Source of the DNA: a virus
Strand: one strand, 5' to 3'
IMG/VR virus record: IMGVR_UViG_3300025086_000190
Coordinates: 1-26,792 of that record
Length of the DNA: 26,792 nt
Position numbers and translations under genes: made by a program. The notes beneath the pieces were generated by a model, which had not been told where the DNA came from, ran no database searches, and worked only from the letters and a program-made list of their open reading frames with translations. Position 1 is the stretch's first letter, and each line of letters begins with the position of its first letter. Below, piece by piece: positions 10,927-18,973 of the stretch.

Positions 10927-13077
10927 TTATTTTACGCCTGGATAATGCCCTCTATTTGGCATATTCTCAGGTGCTATTACTGCATCTTTAATTCCTCTTG
11001 GTTTTGGTGTATACGTTTTAGGTATACTATCTGTTTTTTTGTAGTCATCCATACTTTCTGCATCTTTCAATTCTGTTCCCTCTTTTAATCTATATAGAAT
11101 CACCTTCCAGGCGTGGCGACAATAAACTCCCCCTTTAAAGCGAAACAAATCGTACGGTCTACCTTTATGTCCTAATTGTCTATTTACCCCCTCTCTACTA
11201 GCTTTGTCAATATCTTCAATTCTATATACAAATCCTGCTCTTGATAACTGCATCATATTCTTGCAAAATGTTCTAGTAGATTTGCTTGGCTTTCTACTTT
11301 TCTTTATGTATTTAAACCTCACCCTATAAAATGATTTATCTAAATAACTTTTTTTATCTTCTTTGCTAACTATTTCATCAGCAAAATTATCTTTCTTATG
11401 CTCTTTAATTAATCTTTCTGCCCAATCCTCGTAATCCTCTACATAATCTTGCTCATCTACAATTTCCCACTTTTCTTCATCAATCTTTTCTCCTTTTAAA
11501 TTATCTAATAATTCTTCAAATTGGTCATCTGACAAATCATCTCTGACATTCTCTATTTCTTTAACTTTTTTTTTTGCCCAACTTTGTCCTGCATCACCAC
11601 CCCACAATGCCCAAGCTATTCTACCTGCACTAGGAAAACCATCTTCACCTATCTCAAAACCTTCTGCTTTTTTATCTACTTCGTGTCTAGCAAAAAAACT
11701 GTTCATTCTTTTAATCGTGTCAAAAGATAGATTGTCACCATTCTTAATGTTCGTTGCTCTAGCTACTGCAACTTGTGTGCCACCTCTACCATATTCTCTA
11801 CGCCACTCTAAACCCTTTTTTGCTTCTTCTACCATTCCTTTTGTTGGTTTAGTATCTATGTCCTGTAAGTCTTTAAATTCTTGCTTTAAATCATCAGTAT
11901 CTATATCTTCTTTTGTAACACCTTCTTTTTCTTGGTCTTCTTCACTTTGAGTTTTAGTAACTTCTAAATCAATGAAATCAGCAGGTTTAAGCGATTTAAA
12001 GTACAAATCAAGGTTTATATCATTAACTCTAAATATCTTCTCTAAACCTTTTAAAAGTGTGTTCTGAAACGGAATTACAACTGTGTTATTAAATAAACTG
12101 TAAGCATCACGTAATTCATCAGCATTATTTCCTAAACCACCACCCTCTGAACGAATACCGAATAATATCGGTGATGTAACTCTATGACCTGCCAAAATCT
12201 GATTTACTGACTGCTTTGACATTTCCACCCAAGCATTTTGTGCATCATTCATTTGGATAGGTTCTATTGTGGGTGTAGTTTCCTTGCCATCGTTGAACGT
12301 GATTAAGATTTTACCTGCATTTCCTGTCCCTGCAAATTTTTGATTTAATTGTCTTTCAATGGTTCTTCTTTCCTCTTCTGTAGGTACACCATTAGAAAAT
12401 CCAACGTGCATTGATGGTGTCATACCACTTGTAATGTTAGCTAAATGAAACTGTGCTATTTCTAATTCCATTTGAATCCAATCAGTCGCTGCAACGTAAT
12501 CAGGAGCAAAACCATAAAACAAAGCAGGGTTTTTATCTCTAATCATTAAGATTTGACTAGCTTGTGTTCTGTCTTCTGTATTAAAAGCTGCATAAGGTCT
12601 AGGTTTGTATTCTCCCTTTTTAGCTTTAGACCAATCAGCAGAATAGTAATAATGTTGTATTTCACCATCTATCATTTTACCGCTTCTTATGTATTGAGCA
12701 GGTATATGGTGTATTTTAGCAATCTTGCTTCTATCTCTTGACCATATTACGTTTACATAACAACCACCAAATAGCTTTAAATCTAATGCTAGGTCTTTTA
12801 ATACATCATCATCAGAATTATGTAAAAGTTCTGTTAATCTTAAATATGATTCTTTAGTGTCTGTAGATTCATCAACATTAGTTGCTGCTAAACCTTCACC
12901 ATAGATCATTGCTCCTATTGACTTTACCAAAGCACCATTGATAGCACTTCCTAAGAATAGTTCAAGCAAGTAATTTGGGTAAAGGTTATCCTCACCAAAA
13001 GAAACCCAATCATTTCTAGAATCTTCTACTAAGTGAGGTATGTTGTAATGTGATAATTTTATTAAATCTAAATTCAT
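10927..13077 (-). CDS. Portal protein with two extra C-terminal domains, 716 aa
   Basis: Residues 1-380 form the portal core, the dodecameric DNA gate of the capsid: WVSFGEDNLYPNYLLEL, AINGALVKSIGAMIYGEG, DLALDLKLFGGCYVNVIW, then the stem helices and VTSPILFGIRSEGGGLGNNA. An acidic linker (375-412) leads to a second segment at about 415-505 with EWRREYGRGGTQVAVARATN and GFPSAGRIAWALWGGDAGQS. This motif set I recall from other phage head or portal-associated proteins, with unknown function. A third segment (about 580-665) holds SKSTRTFCKNMMQLSRAGFVYRIEDID and GHKGRPYDLFRFKGGVYCRHAW, usually found in phage structural or XkdF-like proteins. At 716 residues it is far longer than typical 400-500 residue portals. 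The protease encoded at 16303-17298 might process the tail, but this is inference. Confidence 0.8.
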   Translation of the reverse strand: MNLDLIKLSHYNIPHLVEDSRNDWVSFGEDNLYPNYLLELFLGSAINGALVKSIGAMIYGEGLAATNVDESTDTKESYLRLTELLHNSDDDVLKDLALDLKLFGGCYVNVIWSRDRSKIAKIHHIPAQYIRSGKMIDGEIQHYYYSADWSKAKKGEYKPRPYAAFNTEDRTQASQILMIRDKNPALFYGFAPDYVAATDWIQMELEIAQFHLANITSGMTPSMHVGFSNGVPTEEERRTIERQLNQKFAGTGNAGKILITFNDGKETTPTIEPIQMNDAQNAWVEMSKQSVNQILAGHRVTSPILFGIRSEGGGLGNNADELRDAYSLFNNTVVIPFQNTLLKGLEKIFRVNDINLDLYFKSLKPADFIDLEVTKTQSEEDQEKEGVTKEDIDTDDLKQEFKDLQDIDTKPTKGMVEEAKKGLEWRREYGRGGTQVAVARATNIKNGDNLSFDTIKRMNSFFARHEVDKKAEGFEIGEDGFPSAGRIAWALWGGDAGQSWAKKKVKEIENVRDDLSDDQFEELLDNLKGEKIDEEKWEIVDEQDYVEDYEDWAERLIKEHKKDNFADEIVSKEDKKSYLDKSFYRVRFKYIKKSRKPSKSTRTFCKNMMQLSRAGFVYRIEDIDKASREGVNRQLGHKGRPYDLFRFKGGVYCRHAWKVILYRLKEGTELKDAESMDDYKKTDSIPKTYTPKPRGIKDAVIAPENMPNRGHYPGVK

Positions 13078-13078
13078 A

Positions 13079-13546
13079 TTAGTCTATTGTTAAGTAAACA
13101 TTTTCATTGTTATATGTGCTAGGATTAGCTGTATATTCTGTGTATGTTACTGATGATGTCCCTGCTGCTCCTGTTAAATTTGCAACTCCATTATATAGTA
13201 TATTTAGCCCTTCAGGATTAGCATTAGTCGGACTGCTATTTTGATATAGTGTTACATCATAAAAACCTAAAGGATATTCAGGTGTAGCTACCTTTATAAT
13301 CCCTGCTAATTTAGAATCAATTGACCTTGATGTAAAAAGAAATAATCTAACAAACCTATTATTATAATTTGTGTCATCTATTGTTGCAACAGGCGTAAAA
13401 TATAAATCTCTACTTGTAAGCTGACTTTTTAAATTCATTAAAAAACCATTACTAGTATTAAAGTTAGAGGTTACATAATTTTTTAAATTTAAATAAAAAA
13501 AATTAGTTGTAGTAGTTTCGTCTTTATCATATATTAATTGTATCAT
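13079..13546 (-). CDS. Putative structural (neck/tail) protein, 155 aa
   Basis: A beta-rich protein without signal peptide or membrane segment: MIQLIYDKDETTTTNFFYLN, LYFTPVATIDDTNYNNRFVR, then VATPEYPLGFYDVTLYQNSS, with a Thr/Asn-rich C-terminus. It is compact, Asn/Thr/Tyr-rich and placed just before the portal gene, 1 nt apart, so a virion role is likely. I do not recognise a specific family. The start ATG at 13544-13546 overlaps the stop of the small MAWELKKE protein as ATGA. Confidence 0.5.
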   Translation of the reverse strand: MIQLIYDKDETTTTNFFYLNLKNYVTSNFNTSNGFLMNLKSQLTSRDLYFTPVATIDDTNYNNRFVRLFLFTSRSIDSKLAGIIKVATPEYPLGFYDVTLYQNSSPTNANPEGLNILYNGVANLTGAAGTSSVTYTEYTANPSTYNNENVYLTID

Positions 13547-13659
13547 ACTTCTTTGTATAATTCATAAAAAATTTCAGGATATTGTTTTCTTAACGATTCC
13601 TTTGCTTCTTCTATTAATGGTGGAACTAAAATTCCTTCTTTTTTAAGCTCCCAAGCCAT
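13543..13659 (-). CDS. Small protein of MAW-(K/E)-LKKE type, 38 aa (second copy)
   Basis: ATG at 13657-13659, stop TGA 13543-13545. It begins MAWELKKEGILVPPLIEEAK and continues as an amphipathic helix ending LYKEV. The opening is nearly identical to that of the adjacent gene (13643-13813, MAWKLKKEWEG), so the two are likely paralogues. It overlaps that gene by 17 nt, with its ATG inside GATGGC just after an A9 run. Function unknown; from memory, similar short MxWKLKKE proteins accompany head genes in other Bacteroidota phages. Confidence 0.55.
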   Translation of the reverse strand: MAWELKKEGILVPPLIEEAKESLRKQYPEIFYELYKEV

Positions 13660-13813
13660 CTTTTTTTTTCTTTTTAGGTTTGTCTTCTATAAATAAATTA
13701 TTTCTAACATCTTCTCTAAGTTTTGCAATTTGTGGTTGAGATAAATCATCTAATGGTATTCTAATAGAATCAATGCTTTTACCTTCCCACTCTTTTTTTA
13801 GTTTCCAAGCCAT
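13643..13813 (-). CDS. Small protein of MAW-(K/E)-LKKE type, 56 aa (first copy)
   Basis: ATG at 13811-13813, stop TAA 13643-13645. It begins MAWKLKKEWEGKSIDSIRIP, then LDDLSQPQIAKLREDVRNN, and ends in a lysine-rich stretch (KPKKKKKDGLGA) encoded by AAAAAG followed by nine A. It resembles the following 38-aa protein in its first eight residues. A terminator-like hairpin (13864-13890) separates it from the tail-tube-like gene, and a TATATTTATA motif lies 10 nt upstream of its start. Slippage on the A9 run could place ribosomes in the frame of the next gene. Confidence 0.6.
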   Translation of the reverse strand: MAWKLKKEWEGKSIDSIRIPLDDLSQPQIAKLREDVRNNLFIEDKPKKKKKDGLGA

Positions 13814-13823
13814 AGTAGTTTAC

Positions 13824-13835
13824 TATAAATATAAA
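13824..13835 (-). promoter_or_regulatory. Shared upstream motif TTTATATTTATA (copy 1)
   Basis: On the minus strand TTTATATTTATA lies 10 nt before the ATG at 13813. It resembles the TAnnTTTG -7 box apart from the last base, but no clear -33 element lies at fixed distance. A separate weak TTG-N20-TAACTTTT match (13861-13863 and 13833-13840) also exists here. Confidence 0.35.
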
Positions 13836-13863
13836 AGTTAAGTTATTGTTTTTTAGTGTACAA

Positions 13864-13890
13864 AAAAAGGGGCAATAAAACCCCCTTTTT
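13864..13890 (-). terminator. Intrinsic terminator after the tail-tube-like gene
   Basis: AAAAAGGGG (13864-13872) pairs with CCCCTTTTT (13882-13890) around a 9-nt loop. Read leftward, the stem is followed by a run of seven U (13868-13862). It lies 21 nt past the stop of the 13911-14510 gene and would end, or reduce, transcripts carrying the capsid and tube genes before the portal genes. The near-symmetrical A/T flanks would work in either direction. Confidence 0.8.
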
Positions 13891-13910
13891 CTTTGTTTAT
13901 AGAGTAACGA

Positions 13911-14510
13911 TTATAATGTTCCTTCTGTAATAGTTAAGTCAGCAAAATCAGACAACCCATCAAACGGCCAATTAGTTTCAGCAGGACCATCACTTTCTTT
14001 TATCTGAATTAAAGCGTTATCCTCCTGTGCAGCCCACTCAATAGTGTAACCACTCATATCACCTTTAGCAGCTCCTGTAACTACTGTTCCGCCTGTAACG
14101 TGGCAACCATTAACCATACCTAATAAGAATACATTATCCATAGAATCCTGTACAAATATCTGAGCCCTTGAATAAGCCATAAGTCTTAACTCATTAGTCA
14201 TATCGTGGTCAATCTTTTGTAAGGTAACAGACAATGTTTGCTCAAAAAATGCAGTTCCATTAGCATTGTCAGAATTTACATTAACAGTCATACTAGACAG
14301 ATTCTGCACTAGTGGGTACTTAAACACAATTGTTTTAGCTCCTTCCTGTGCTGACCAAACATCAAAACCTGCATCAGTCATTTCAGTAGCAGTAATAGCT
14401 GCTACCTGCTCAATGTTGTGATTATATGCTTTACATATATAAATAGCTTTCAAGCCACCAATACTGTCTTTACAGTCAATTAAACGTCCTCTTGTAATAT
14501 CACAAGCCAT
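13911..14510 (-). CDS. Putative major tail (tube) protein, 199 aa
   Basis: Begins MACDITRGRLIDCKDSIGGL and KAIYICKAYNHNIEQVAAIT, an opening I recall in proteins encoded next to the major capsid gene of many Bacteroidota phages. It is beta-rich: DVWSAQEGAKTIVFKYPLVQ, GTAFFEQTLSVTLQKIDHDM, RAQIFVQDSMDNVFLLGMVN, then a Gly/Thr strand region with GDMSGYTIEWAAQED. Size and beta pattern suit a tail-tube subunit, which must be made in high copy like the capsid protein. It lies between a hairpin (14540-14561) and a strong terminator (13864-13890), which fits separate tuning of expression. The tube assignment is inference. Confidence 0.55.
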   Translation of the reverse strand: MACDITRGRLIDCKDSIGGLKAIYICKAYNHNIEQVAAITATEMTDAGFDVWSAQEGAKTIVFKYPLVQNLSSMTVNVNSDNANGTAFFEQTLSVTLQKIDHDMTNELRLMAYSRAQIFVQDSMDNVFLLGMVNGCHVTGGTVVTGAAKGDMSGYTIEWAAQEDNALIQIKESDGPAETNWPFDGLSDFADLTITEGTL

Positions 14511-14539
14511 ATTATTTTATTATTTAAAAGTTAATAAAA

Positions 14540-14561
14540 GGGCGGTATATTGCAACCGCCC
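14540..14561 (-). terminator. GC-rich hairpin between capsid and tail-tube-like genes
   Basis: GGGCGGT (14540-14546) and ACCGCCC (14555-14561) form a perfect 7-bp stem with an 8-nt loop just downstream of the capsid gene. On the leftward transcript it is followed by a U-rich but interrupted tract, so it may be an attenuator or an mRNA-stabilising 3' structure for the abundant capsid message. Confidence 0.6.
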
Positions 14562-14574
14562 ATTTAAAGTTATT

Positions 14575-15579
14575 TTAGAAGTCGCAACCAACCACACCGT
14601 CAGTTTTAACCCCAACCTGTACACCAACTGCAAAATTCATAACAATTCTTACATTGTCAGAACCATCATATTGATATGTAGGTATAATTCGTGCTTCAGT
14701 CCAATCAGTAGCTAAATTAGTTCCAAATACTAAATTCTCTTTGTATGTTAAAACGATTGCATCATCTGGCATACCTGGACAAACATAGATAGGATAACCT
14801 AAATATGTAGCAGTTTCAAATGATTGGTCTGGTCCTAAATTATTAATACCTTGATGTGATGTAAATGCACCCATTCCCGCTAATTGCTGAATATAGAATC
14901 CATATGTTTTGTGATTACAGTAGAATCCAACACCTGGTTTAGATAATATGCCTGATACGTTAGCAACTGCTGAATCATAAACAATACCAAATGCTGCAAT
15001 AGCATTAGTTGCAGAAACACCTGCACCACCTGCAATTGTAGCTTGTGGAAAATCAGCAAGAGCAGAAGCATTTAAACCTGTTTGGTCAAATGTTCCATCA
15101 TCAGACAAAAACCCTGTTCCAAAAGGAGCAGCTCCTGTCCAAATAAATTCTTCTAATTGTTCGCCTGATTTAGCTGCAACAGTAGATAAAAGAAAGTCCT
15201 CAAAAGTTCCAGGCAAATTTCCATTTCTATCCATATTTTCACCAATCCAAGTAGGAAAAACTGTGCCACGACAGATTTCTTGATTTACTTTAAGGTCAGT
15301 TAAAGTAAGTACTTGTTCAGTCAATGCTAAATTTGCAGGAGCATCAGTTTCAGAAAAACCACAACCTGCAACTTGTATAGGGTCAGAAATTCCTAAATTA
15401 GAAATTACTGCTTTTCTATTTAAACCGTCTATTGTTCTAACATACCCTTTTGCAACGGTGTCTGGAGATTTAACTGCAGCACTCACAAAAGGCAATGCTA
15501 ATTTACCTGCATAGGTGTTATCAGTTACGGTTATATTAAACTGATAATCTTTACTTAAATTATATTGATTATTCGCCAT
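14575..15579 (-). CDS. Major capsid protein, HK97-fold type, 334 aa
   Basis: The shell protein of the head. It has the layout of Bacteroidota phage capsid proteins: an N-terminal arm (SKDYQFNITVTDNTYAGKLA), and a conserved LTDLKVNQEICRGTVFPTWI segment with ENMDRNGNLPGTFEDFLLST. Next come GEQLEEFIWTGA (spine-helix region) and a Gly/Ala-rich P-domain. The C-terminal A-domain part contains YLGYPIYVCPGMPDDAIVLT, NLVFGTNLATDW and VRIVMNFAVGVQVG. It follows the scaffold-like and XkdF-like protease genes, the usual capsid cassette. Six or so cysteines are unusual for a capsid and might cross-link. The start ATG 15577-15579 follows a short A/T-rich leader. Confidence 0.85.
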   Translation of the reverse strand: MANNQYNLSKDYQFNITVTDNTYAGKLALPFVSAAVKSPDTVAKGYVRTIDGLNRKAVISNLGISDPIQVAGCGFSETDAPANLALTEQVLTLTDLKVNQEICRGTVFPTWIGENMDRNGNLPGTFEDFLLSTVAAKSGEQLEEFIWTGAAPFGTGFLSDDGTFDQTGLNASALADFPQATIAGGAGVSATNAIAAFGIVYDSAVANVSGILSKPGVGFYCNHKTYGFYIQQLAGMGAFTSHQGINNLGPDQSFETATYLGYPIYVCPGMPDDAIVLTYKENLVFGTNLATDWTEARIIPTYQYDGSDNVRIVMNFAVGVQVGVKTDGVVGCDF

Positions 15580-15587
15580 TTTTAAAA

Positions 15588-16262
15588 TTATTTATTGTTA
15601 ATGTAATATGCTGCCCGTTGTTTTGTAGACAGTTTTCTTAAATCTATAGTTGAACTAAAGTTAGAGCCTTCAGGATTGTATGCAATACCTTCTGTTGCAG
15701 GTTCGCCACTTAATTCTGTGATTTTGCTTTTTAATTCTTCAACCTGTGTCATAAGTTCACTTATAACTTCAGATGACATTTCAGTCTTATCTTCTTCAGC
15801 TTCTTCAGAAACTTCTTCAGATAATTCAGCAGATGCTTCTACTTTATCTGCTTTTAAATCAGCTACGGCATCTTCTAAATTTTTTATTCTTTTTTCCATA
15901 CCTGCCCAATCAGCAACATCAGCTTCATCTCCTTCTGCTAATTCAGTTTCTTCTTCAGAAAGTTCTTCCTCAGATGCTTCAACATCTTCAGCTTCCTTTT
16001 CTTCTCCTAAGTCTAGGATTTCAGATGAATCACCGATTGTCATTTTGTTTCCGTTTTCCATTGTGTACGACCCTGCAGATAATGCTTCTGCTTCGCCATC
16101 ATCACCAACAGCAAACACTTTAGACCCGATCATAAATTGCTCATCTTCTGTAGCAATAATACGACCATCATCTAATTTCATTTCAGCGTAAAATTTTACG
16201 CTATAAGATTTTGGTTCATTTTTCATTTTCAAGATATTTAAAATTTTTTCTAGAGTTCCCAT
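15588..16262 (-). CDS. Acidic coiled-coil scaffold-like protein, 224 aa
   Basis: Residues 1-80 contain a small beta region (SVKFYAEMKLDDGRIIATED, GSKVFAVGDDGEAEALSAGS). Residues 85-190 are extremely acidic with heptad-spaced helices (SEEELSEEETELAEGDEADV, MEKRIKNLEDAVADLKADK, VISELMTQVEELKSKITELS), typical of capsid scaffolds. The C-terminus (STIDLRKLSTKQRAAYYINN) is a basic amphipathic helix that could bind capsid protein, as in other scaffolds. It lies between the protease and the capsid genes, 8 nt from the latter. The protein would guide procapsid assembly and then be cleaved. An in-frame ATG 12 codons downstream (MKNEPKSY) is an alternative start. Confidence 0.7.
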   Translation of the reverse strand: MGTLEKILNILKMKNEPKSYSVKFYAEMKLDDGRIIATEDEQFMIGSKVFAVGDDGEAEALSAGSYTMENGNKMTIGDSSEILDLGEEKEAEDVEASEEELSEEETELAEGDEADVADWAGMEKRIKNLEDAVADLKADKVEASAELSEEVSEEAEEDKTEMSSEVISELMTQVEELKSKITELSGEPATEGIAYNPEGSNFSSTIDLRKLSTKQRAAYYINNK

Positions 16263-16268
16263 AACATT

Positions 16269-16280
16269 AATAAATATAAA
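16269..16280 (-). promoter_or_regulatory. Shared upstream motif TTTATATTTATT (copy 2)
   Basis: On the minus strand TTTATATTTATT lies 6 nt before the scaffold start, in TTTATATTTATTAATGTTATGG. It is nearly identical to the sequence upstream of the protease gene (17305-17316). Confidence 0.4.
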
Positions 16281-16302
16281 AGGGTTAAAACTGTTTACTT
16301 CT

Positions 16303-17298
16303 TTATCGTTTTACTGTCTTGTTTTTAATAGCTGCACAGACTTTAGCAGCCGTTTCTTTATTGCCATATTCTTTCATTTGATCTCTCATACATTCATCCC
16401 AAGAATACTTTAACATTGCTTTTCTTTTAGCAAAAGCTACATATTCTAAAATTTTGTATTTTTTCTTTCTTTTCTTTTTTCCTGTTTCACCATATTCTTC
16501 TCTTGCTGTAGCAGATGAATGGTCTGCACAAGGCATAAAGAGTTTTACACCATCAACAGTATGAGGGTGTGAACCTGAACAACCTTTAAACATTTCTGCA
16601 TAGATTTCAGCTTCTTCTTTAGTTCTAAATAATGGCTCACCATCTAAAGCACCCACAGGGTTTAATTCATTGTCTAAGATTAGATTTTTGATTTTACCCA
16701 TCATTACTTCATCAGGGCATTCTTCACATACTTCATCTAATATATCTACTTGCTTAGATGCTTCAATTAGTTTATCTGTGAAATATCCTTCTATACTAAA
16801 CCCACGAACTTCTTTATTCTTAATAGATTCCCAGATTTCAGGATTGTTTTCTGCACTTACTTGCACAAACCAAGTTCCTATTGGTAGGTTCTTAAAACCA
16901 TACATCAAACTTTTGTCATATTTCTTATCTTCTTTAATCCAAGACTCTACGACAGTTAATCCTTGTATTGGCTCTTTGTGTTCAAAGGTATGATTATTGT
17001 TGTTTAAACTATTCATAAATAGCTTCTGTGCTTGTTTAATAGTTTCTTTAGTAAAGTAAACATCATATTCTTCATTTGTTTCTTTATCTAGTCTAGGTAT
17101 CTTCTTATCAGGAACAAGGATTGCTCCAACGAGTTGCTTTTTTTCTTCATCTACTTTTGCAAGTGATAAGAAATCATTATTGAAATAAACGAAATTTTCT
17201 TCTATCGCAGGGAACTTGACAATGCTTATCGCATCAACGCCAAACATATCTGCTGTTTCATCTATAATTAATTCTATAAGTTTTTTCTTTTTTCCCAT
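16303..17298 (-). CDS. XkdF-like prohead serine protease, 331 aa
   Basis: Residues about 1-180 match the phage XkdF-type protease: KLIELIIDETADMFGVDAIS, IVKFPAIEENFVYFNND, LVGAILVPDKKIPR, YDVYFTKETIKQA. The catalytic candidates are H103/H107 in NHTFEHKEP and S168 in VRGFSIEGYF, close to the His-Ser arrangement of prohead proteases. It would trim capsid and scaffold during head maturation. The C-terminal third carries two small motif sets often attached to phage head proteins: GCSGSHPHTVDGVKLFMPCA and YSWDECMRDQMKEYGNKETA with K-V-C-A-A-I. Their function is unknown. It directly precedes the scaffold and capsid genes in transcription order, the expected place. Confidence 0.75.
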   Translation of the reverse strand: MGKKKKLIELIIDETADMFGVDAISIVKFPAIEENFVYFNNDFLSLAKVDEEKKQLVGAILVPDKKIPRLDKETNEEYDVYFTKETIKQAQKLFMNSLNNNNHTFEHKEPIQGLTVVESWIKEDKKYDKSLMYGFKNLPIGTWFVQVSAENNPEIWESIKNKEVRGFSIEGYFTDKLIEASKQVDILDEVCEECPDEVMMGKIKNLILDNELNPVGALDGEPLFRTKEEAEIYAEMFKGCSGSHPHTVDGVKLFMPCADHSSATAREEYGETGKKKRKKKYKILEYVAFAKRKAMLKYSWDECMRDQMKEYGNKETAAKVCAAIKNKTVKR

Positions 17299-17304
17299 AA
17301 CATC

Positions 17305-17316
17305 TATAAATATAAA
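17305..17316 (-). promoter_or_regulatory. Shared upstream motif TTTATATTTATA (copy 3)
   Basis: On the minus strand TTTATATTTATA lies 6 nt before the protease start. Here a TTG (17334-17336 on the minus strand) lies 19 nt before TATATTTA, so this copy could be a genuine, leader-poor promoter for the head genes. Confidence 0.4.
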
Positions 17317-17330
17317 GTTCTTAATTTTGT

Positions 17331-18809
17331 TTACAACGTAGCTTGTGTTTCTAATTCTTCTTGCAATGCTTGTGAGCTAGAAATATCATTTTCTATTACA
17401 TAGGCTTGTATAGGTTCTGTTGCTGTAGTAATAGATTCTATATTAGGAATAAAAGCTCCTAATCCTGTTGGTCCTTCTTCAACATCATCAATAGGATCAT
17501 CTACAATAGGCGGAGGTTCAATTGAAGGCAAAGACCCCCCCCCACCATCACCACCATATTTAGATGGTAGTTTTGTCTTCATTATATCTCTTACACTTTT
17601 TAAACCTGTAGCTACTGCTATACCTGCTGCTAGTGGTCCTAGAATTGGTCCTGCTCCTACAGGTGGTGGTGCTAATGCTGCCGCTGCTGCACTATAGGTA
17701 CTAATTGTTGCTTGTGCTATTGCTAATGCTTTTCCAGCTGCACTATCTTTACCTATTAAATCAGATACTGCACCTAATGACCCTGCAACTATATTTACTT
17801 TTTGGTCATTAGTTAATTTAGCTATTTTAACTTCTGTGTCACCTGTTTTTTTACTTATGTCTACAGTTTTCTTTGCATTCTTTTTTGTTTCTGCTAATCT
17901 TTTGTTGTCTGCATCTATAGTAGCTTGAATTGCGTCAGCTTGTTCTTTTTCTAATGCATTTAGATTTGTTAATTGTTCAGAACGCTGTCCTGTAATCCTT
18001 TCATCTAAATCGGCAAGTTCTGTTTTGGCATTAATTAAAGCAACTTGTAAATCTATATTACCTTTATTTCTAGATAATTCTAATTCTGCTAATTCTACTT
18101 TCTTTTGTGCTAATGCTTCTTCTTCTGCAAATTGTTCATCTAGTATACGCCCTAATTCTTCATTTGCTGCAATTCTTTCTTCAAAAGTTAAACTAATATC
18201 ATCTCTTATTTGTCTTTGTATTTCTGCTTCTTTTTGAAATGTTAGTTGCAACTGTCTTTGTTGTGCTTCTGCTAATTTTACCTCGTTTCGTAAATTAATA
18301 AGGTCTTTGCCAAATTGCACAGATTCTTTTGCAGCTCCTTTTGCATTTTTTATAAAATCACTGAAACTTTCATTATTGCCTACAACTGCTTCTTTAACAC
18401 CATCAAATGATTCTTTAGCTATTTGTCCTGCTTCTTTAAATTCCCCTTTTAATACTTTGCCTACTGCTTTCCCTAATAAACCTAAACCTTTTACTACAGA
18501 AACAACTACTGTTCCTATTTGATTTAATATGTCACCAAATACAGCAGATGCTATATTTACCTTATCTAAAATTTCTTGATTAGCACTAAATTTATCTGCT
18601 AAGAATTGTAAAGCACTAATTACAGCACCAATACCAATAGCTTTCCAAGCAAGACCTATACCTCTAAACCCTGTTGCTAAAGCTGTAGTTCCTTTTTCTG
18701 TTTGTTTAGCAGTTTTATTTATGTCAGCTAATTCTTTTTCTACTGCATCTAATCTTTTTAACGCTTCTTTAGCATCTATTTTAAGTTCTACTGTTTTTTC
18801 TATCGCCAT
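17331..18809 (-). CDS. Tape measure protein, 492 aa
   Basis: The rod that sets tail length. The N-terminus is coiled-coil (ELKIDAKEALKRLDAVEKEL, ADINKTAKQTEKG). Hydrophobic stretches follow (FRGIGLAWKAIGIGAVISAL, GTVVVSVVKGLGLLGKAV), then a long Glu/Gln/Lys coiled coil at about 165-300. A second membrane-like Ala/Pro/Gly region spans about 340-400 (TISTYSAAAAALAPPPVGAG). The end, PIQAYVIENDISSSQALQEE, is the C-terminal signature I recall for Bacteroidota phage tape measures. At about 1.5 A per residue, 492 residues suggest a tail near 74 nm, so a short siphovirus-like tail. A G9 run encodes part of GGDGGGGSLPS (17535-17543 as C9 on the + strand); the frame stays open across it. Confidence 0.75.
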   Translation of the reverse strand: MAIEKTVELKIDAKEALKRLDAVEKELADINKTAKQTEKGTTALATGFRGIGLAWKAIGIGAVISALQFLADKFSANQEILDKVNIASAVFGDILNQIGTVVVSVVKGLGLLGKAVGKVLKGEFKEAGQIAKESFDGVKEAVVGNNESFSDFIKNAKGAAKESVQFGKDLINLRNEVKLAEAQQRQLQLTFQKEAEIQRQIRDDISLTFEERIAANEELGRILDEQFAEEEALAQKKVELAELELSRNKGNIDLQVALINAKTELADLDERITGQRSEQLTNLNALEKEQADAIQATIDADNKRLAETKKNAKKTVDISKKTGDTEVKIAKLTNDQKVNIVAGSLGAVSDLIGKDSAAGKALAIAQATISTYSAAAAALAPPPVGAGPILGPLAAGIAVATGLKSVRDIMKTKLPSKYGGDGGGGSLPSIEPPPIVDDPIDDVEEGPTGLGAFIPNIESITTATEPIQAYVIENDISSSQALQEELETQATL

Positions 18810-18973
18810 ATTATTCTAATTATTTCTTTTAACATTCTTTTAAAACTTGTGTGATATTCTTGCATACCATAAGCAAAGTCTAATTCTTTATCTTTGTATT
18901 CTACTAATTGCAAATGATCAATAGAAGGCATAATTATCTTTGTAGTATTTTCTATATATTTTTTTAATTCCAT
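18800..18973 (-). CDS. Hypothetical small protein upstream of the tape measure, 57 aa
   Basis: I start it at ATG 18971-18973 (MELKKYIENTTKIIMPSIDH); a TTG nine nt further upstream is less likely. It overlaps the stop of the large tail protein by 10 nt and the start of the tape measure by 10 nt. The protein is helical and charged, with a basic amphipathic C-terminus (SFKRMLKEIIRIIWR). No family recognised. Lying between the large tail protein and the tape measure, it may be a minor tail or assembly factor. Confidence 0.5.
   Translation of the reverse strand: MELKKYIENTTKIIMPSIDHLQLVEYKDKELDFAYGMQEYHTSFKRMLKEIIRIIWR

Noticed and set aside
15676-16191. Long rightward open frame opposite the scaffold gene
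   Set aside because: It is Ser-rich simply because the scaffold gene is Glu/Ala-rich on the other strand; it has no independent start context or family, so it is an antisense shadow.
17535-17543. G9 run in the tape measure gene as a phase-variable switch or frameshift error
   Set aside because: The frame is intact on both sides and the C-terminal family signature follows in frame; a glycine linker alone explains the run.
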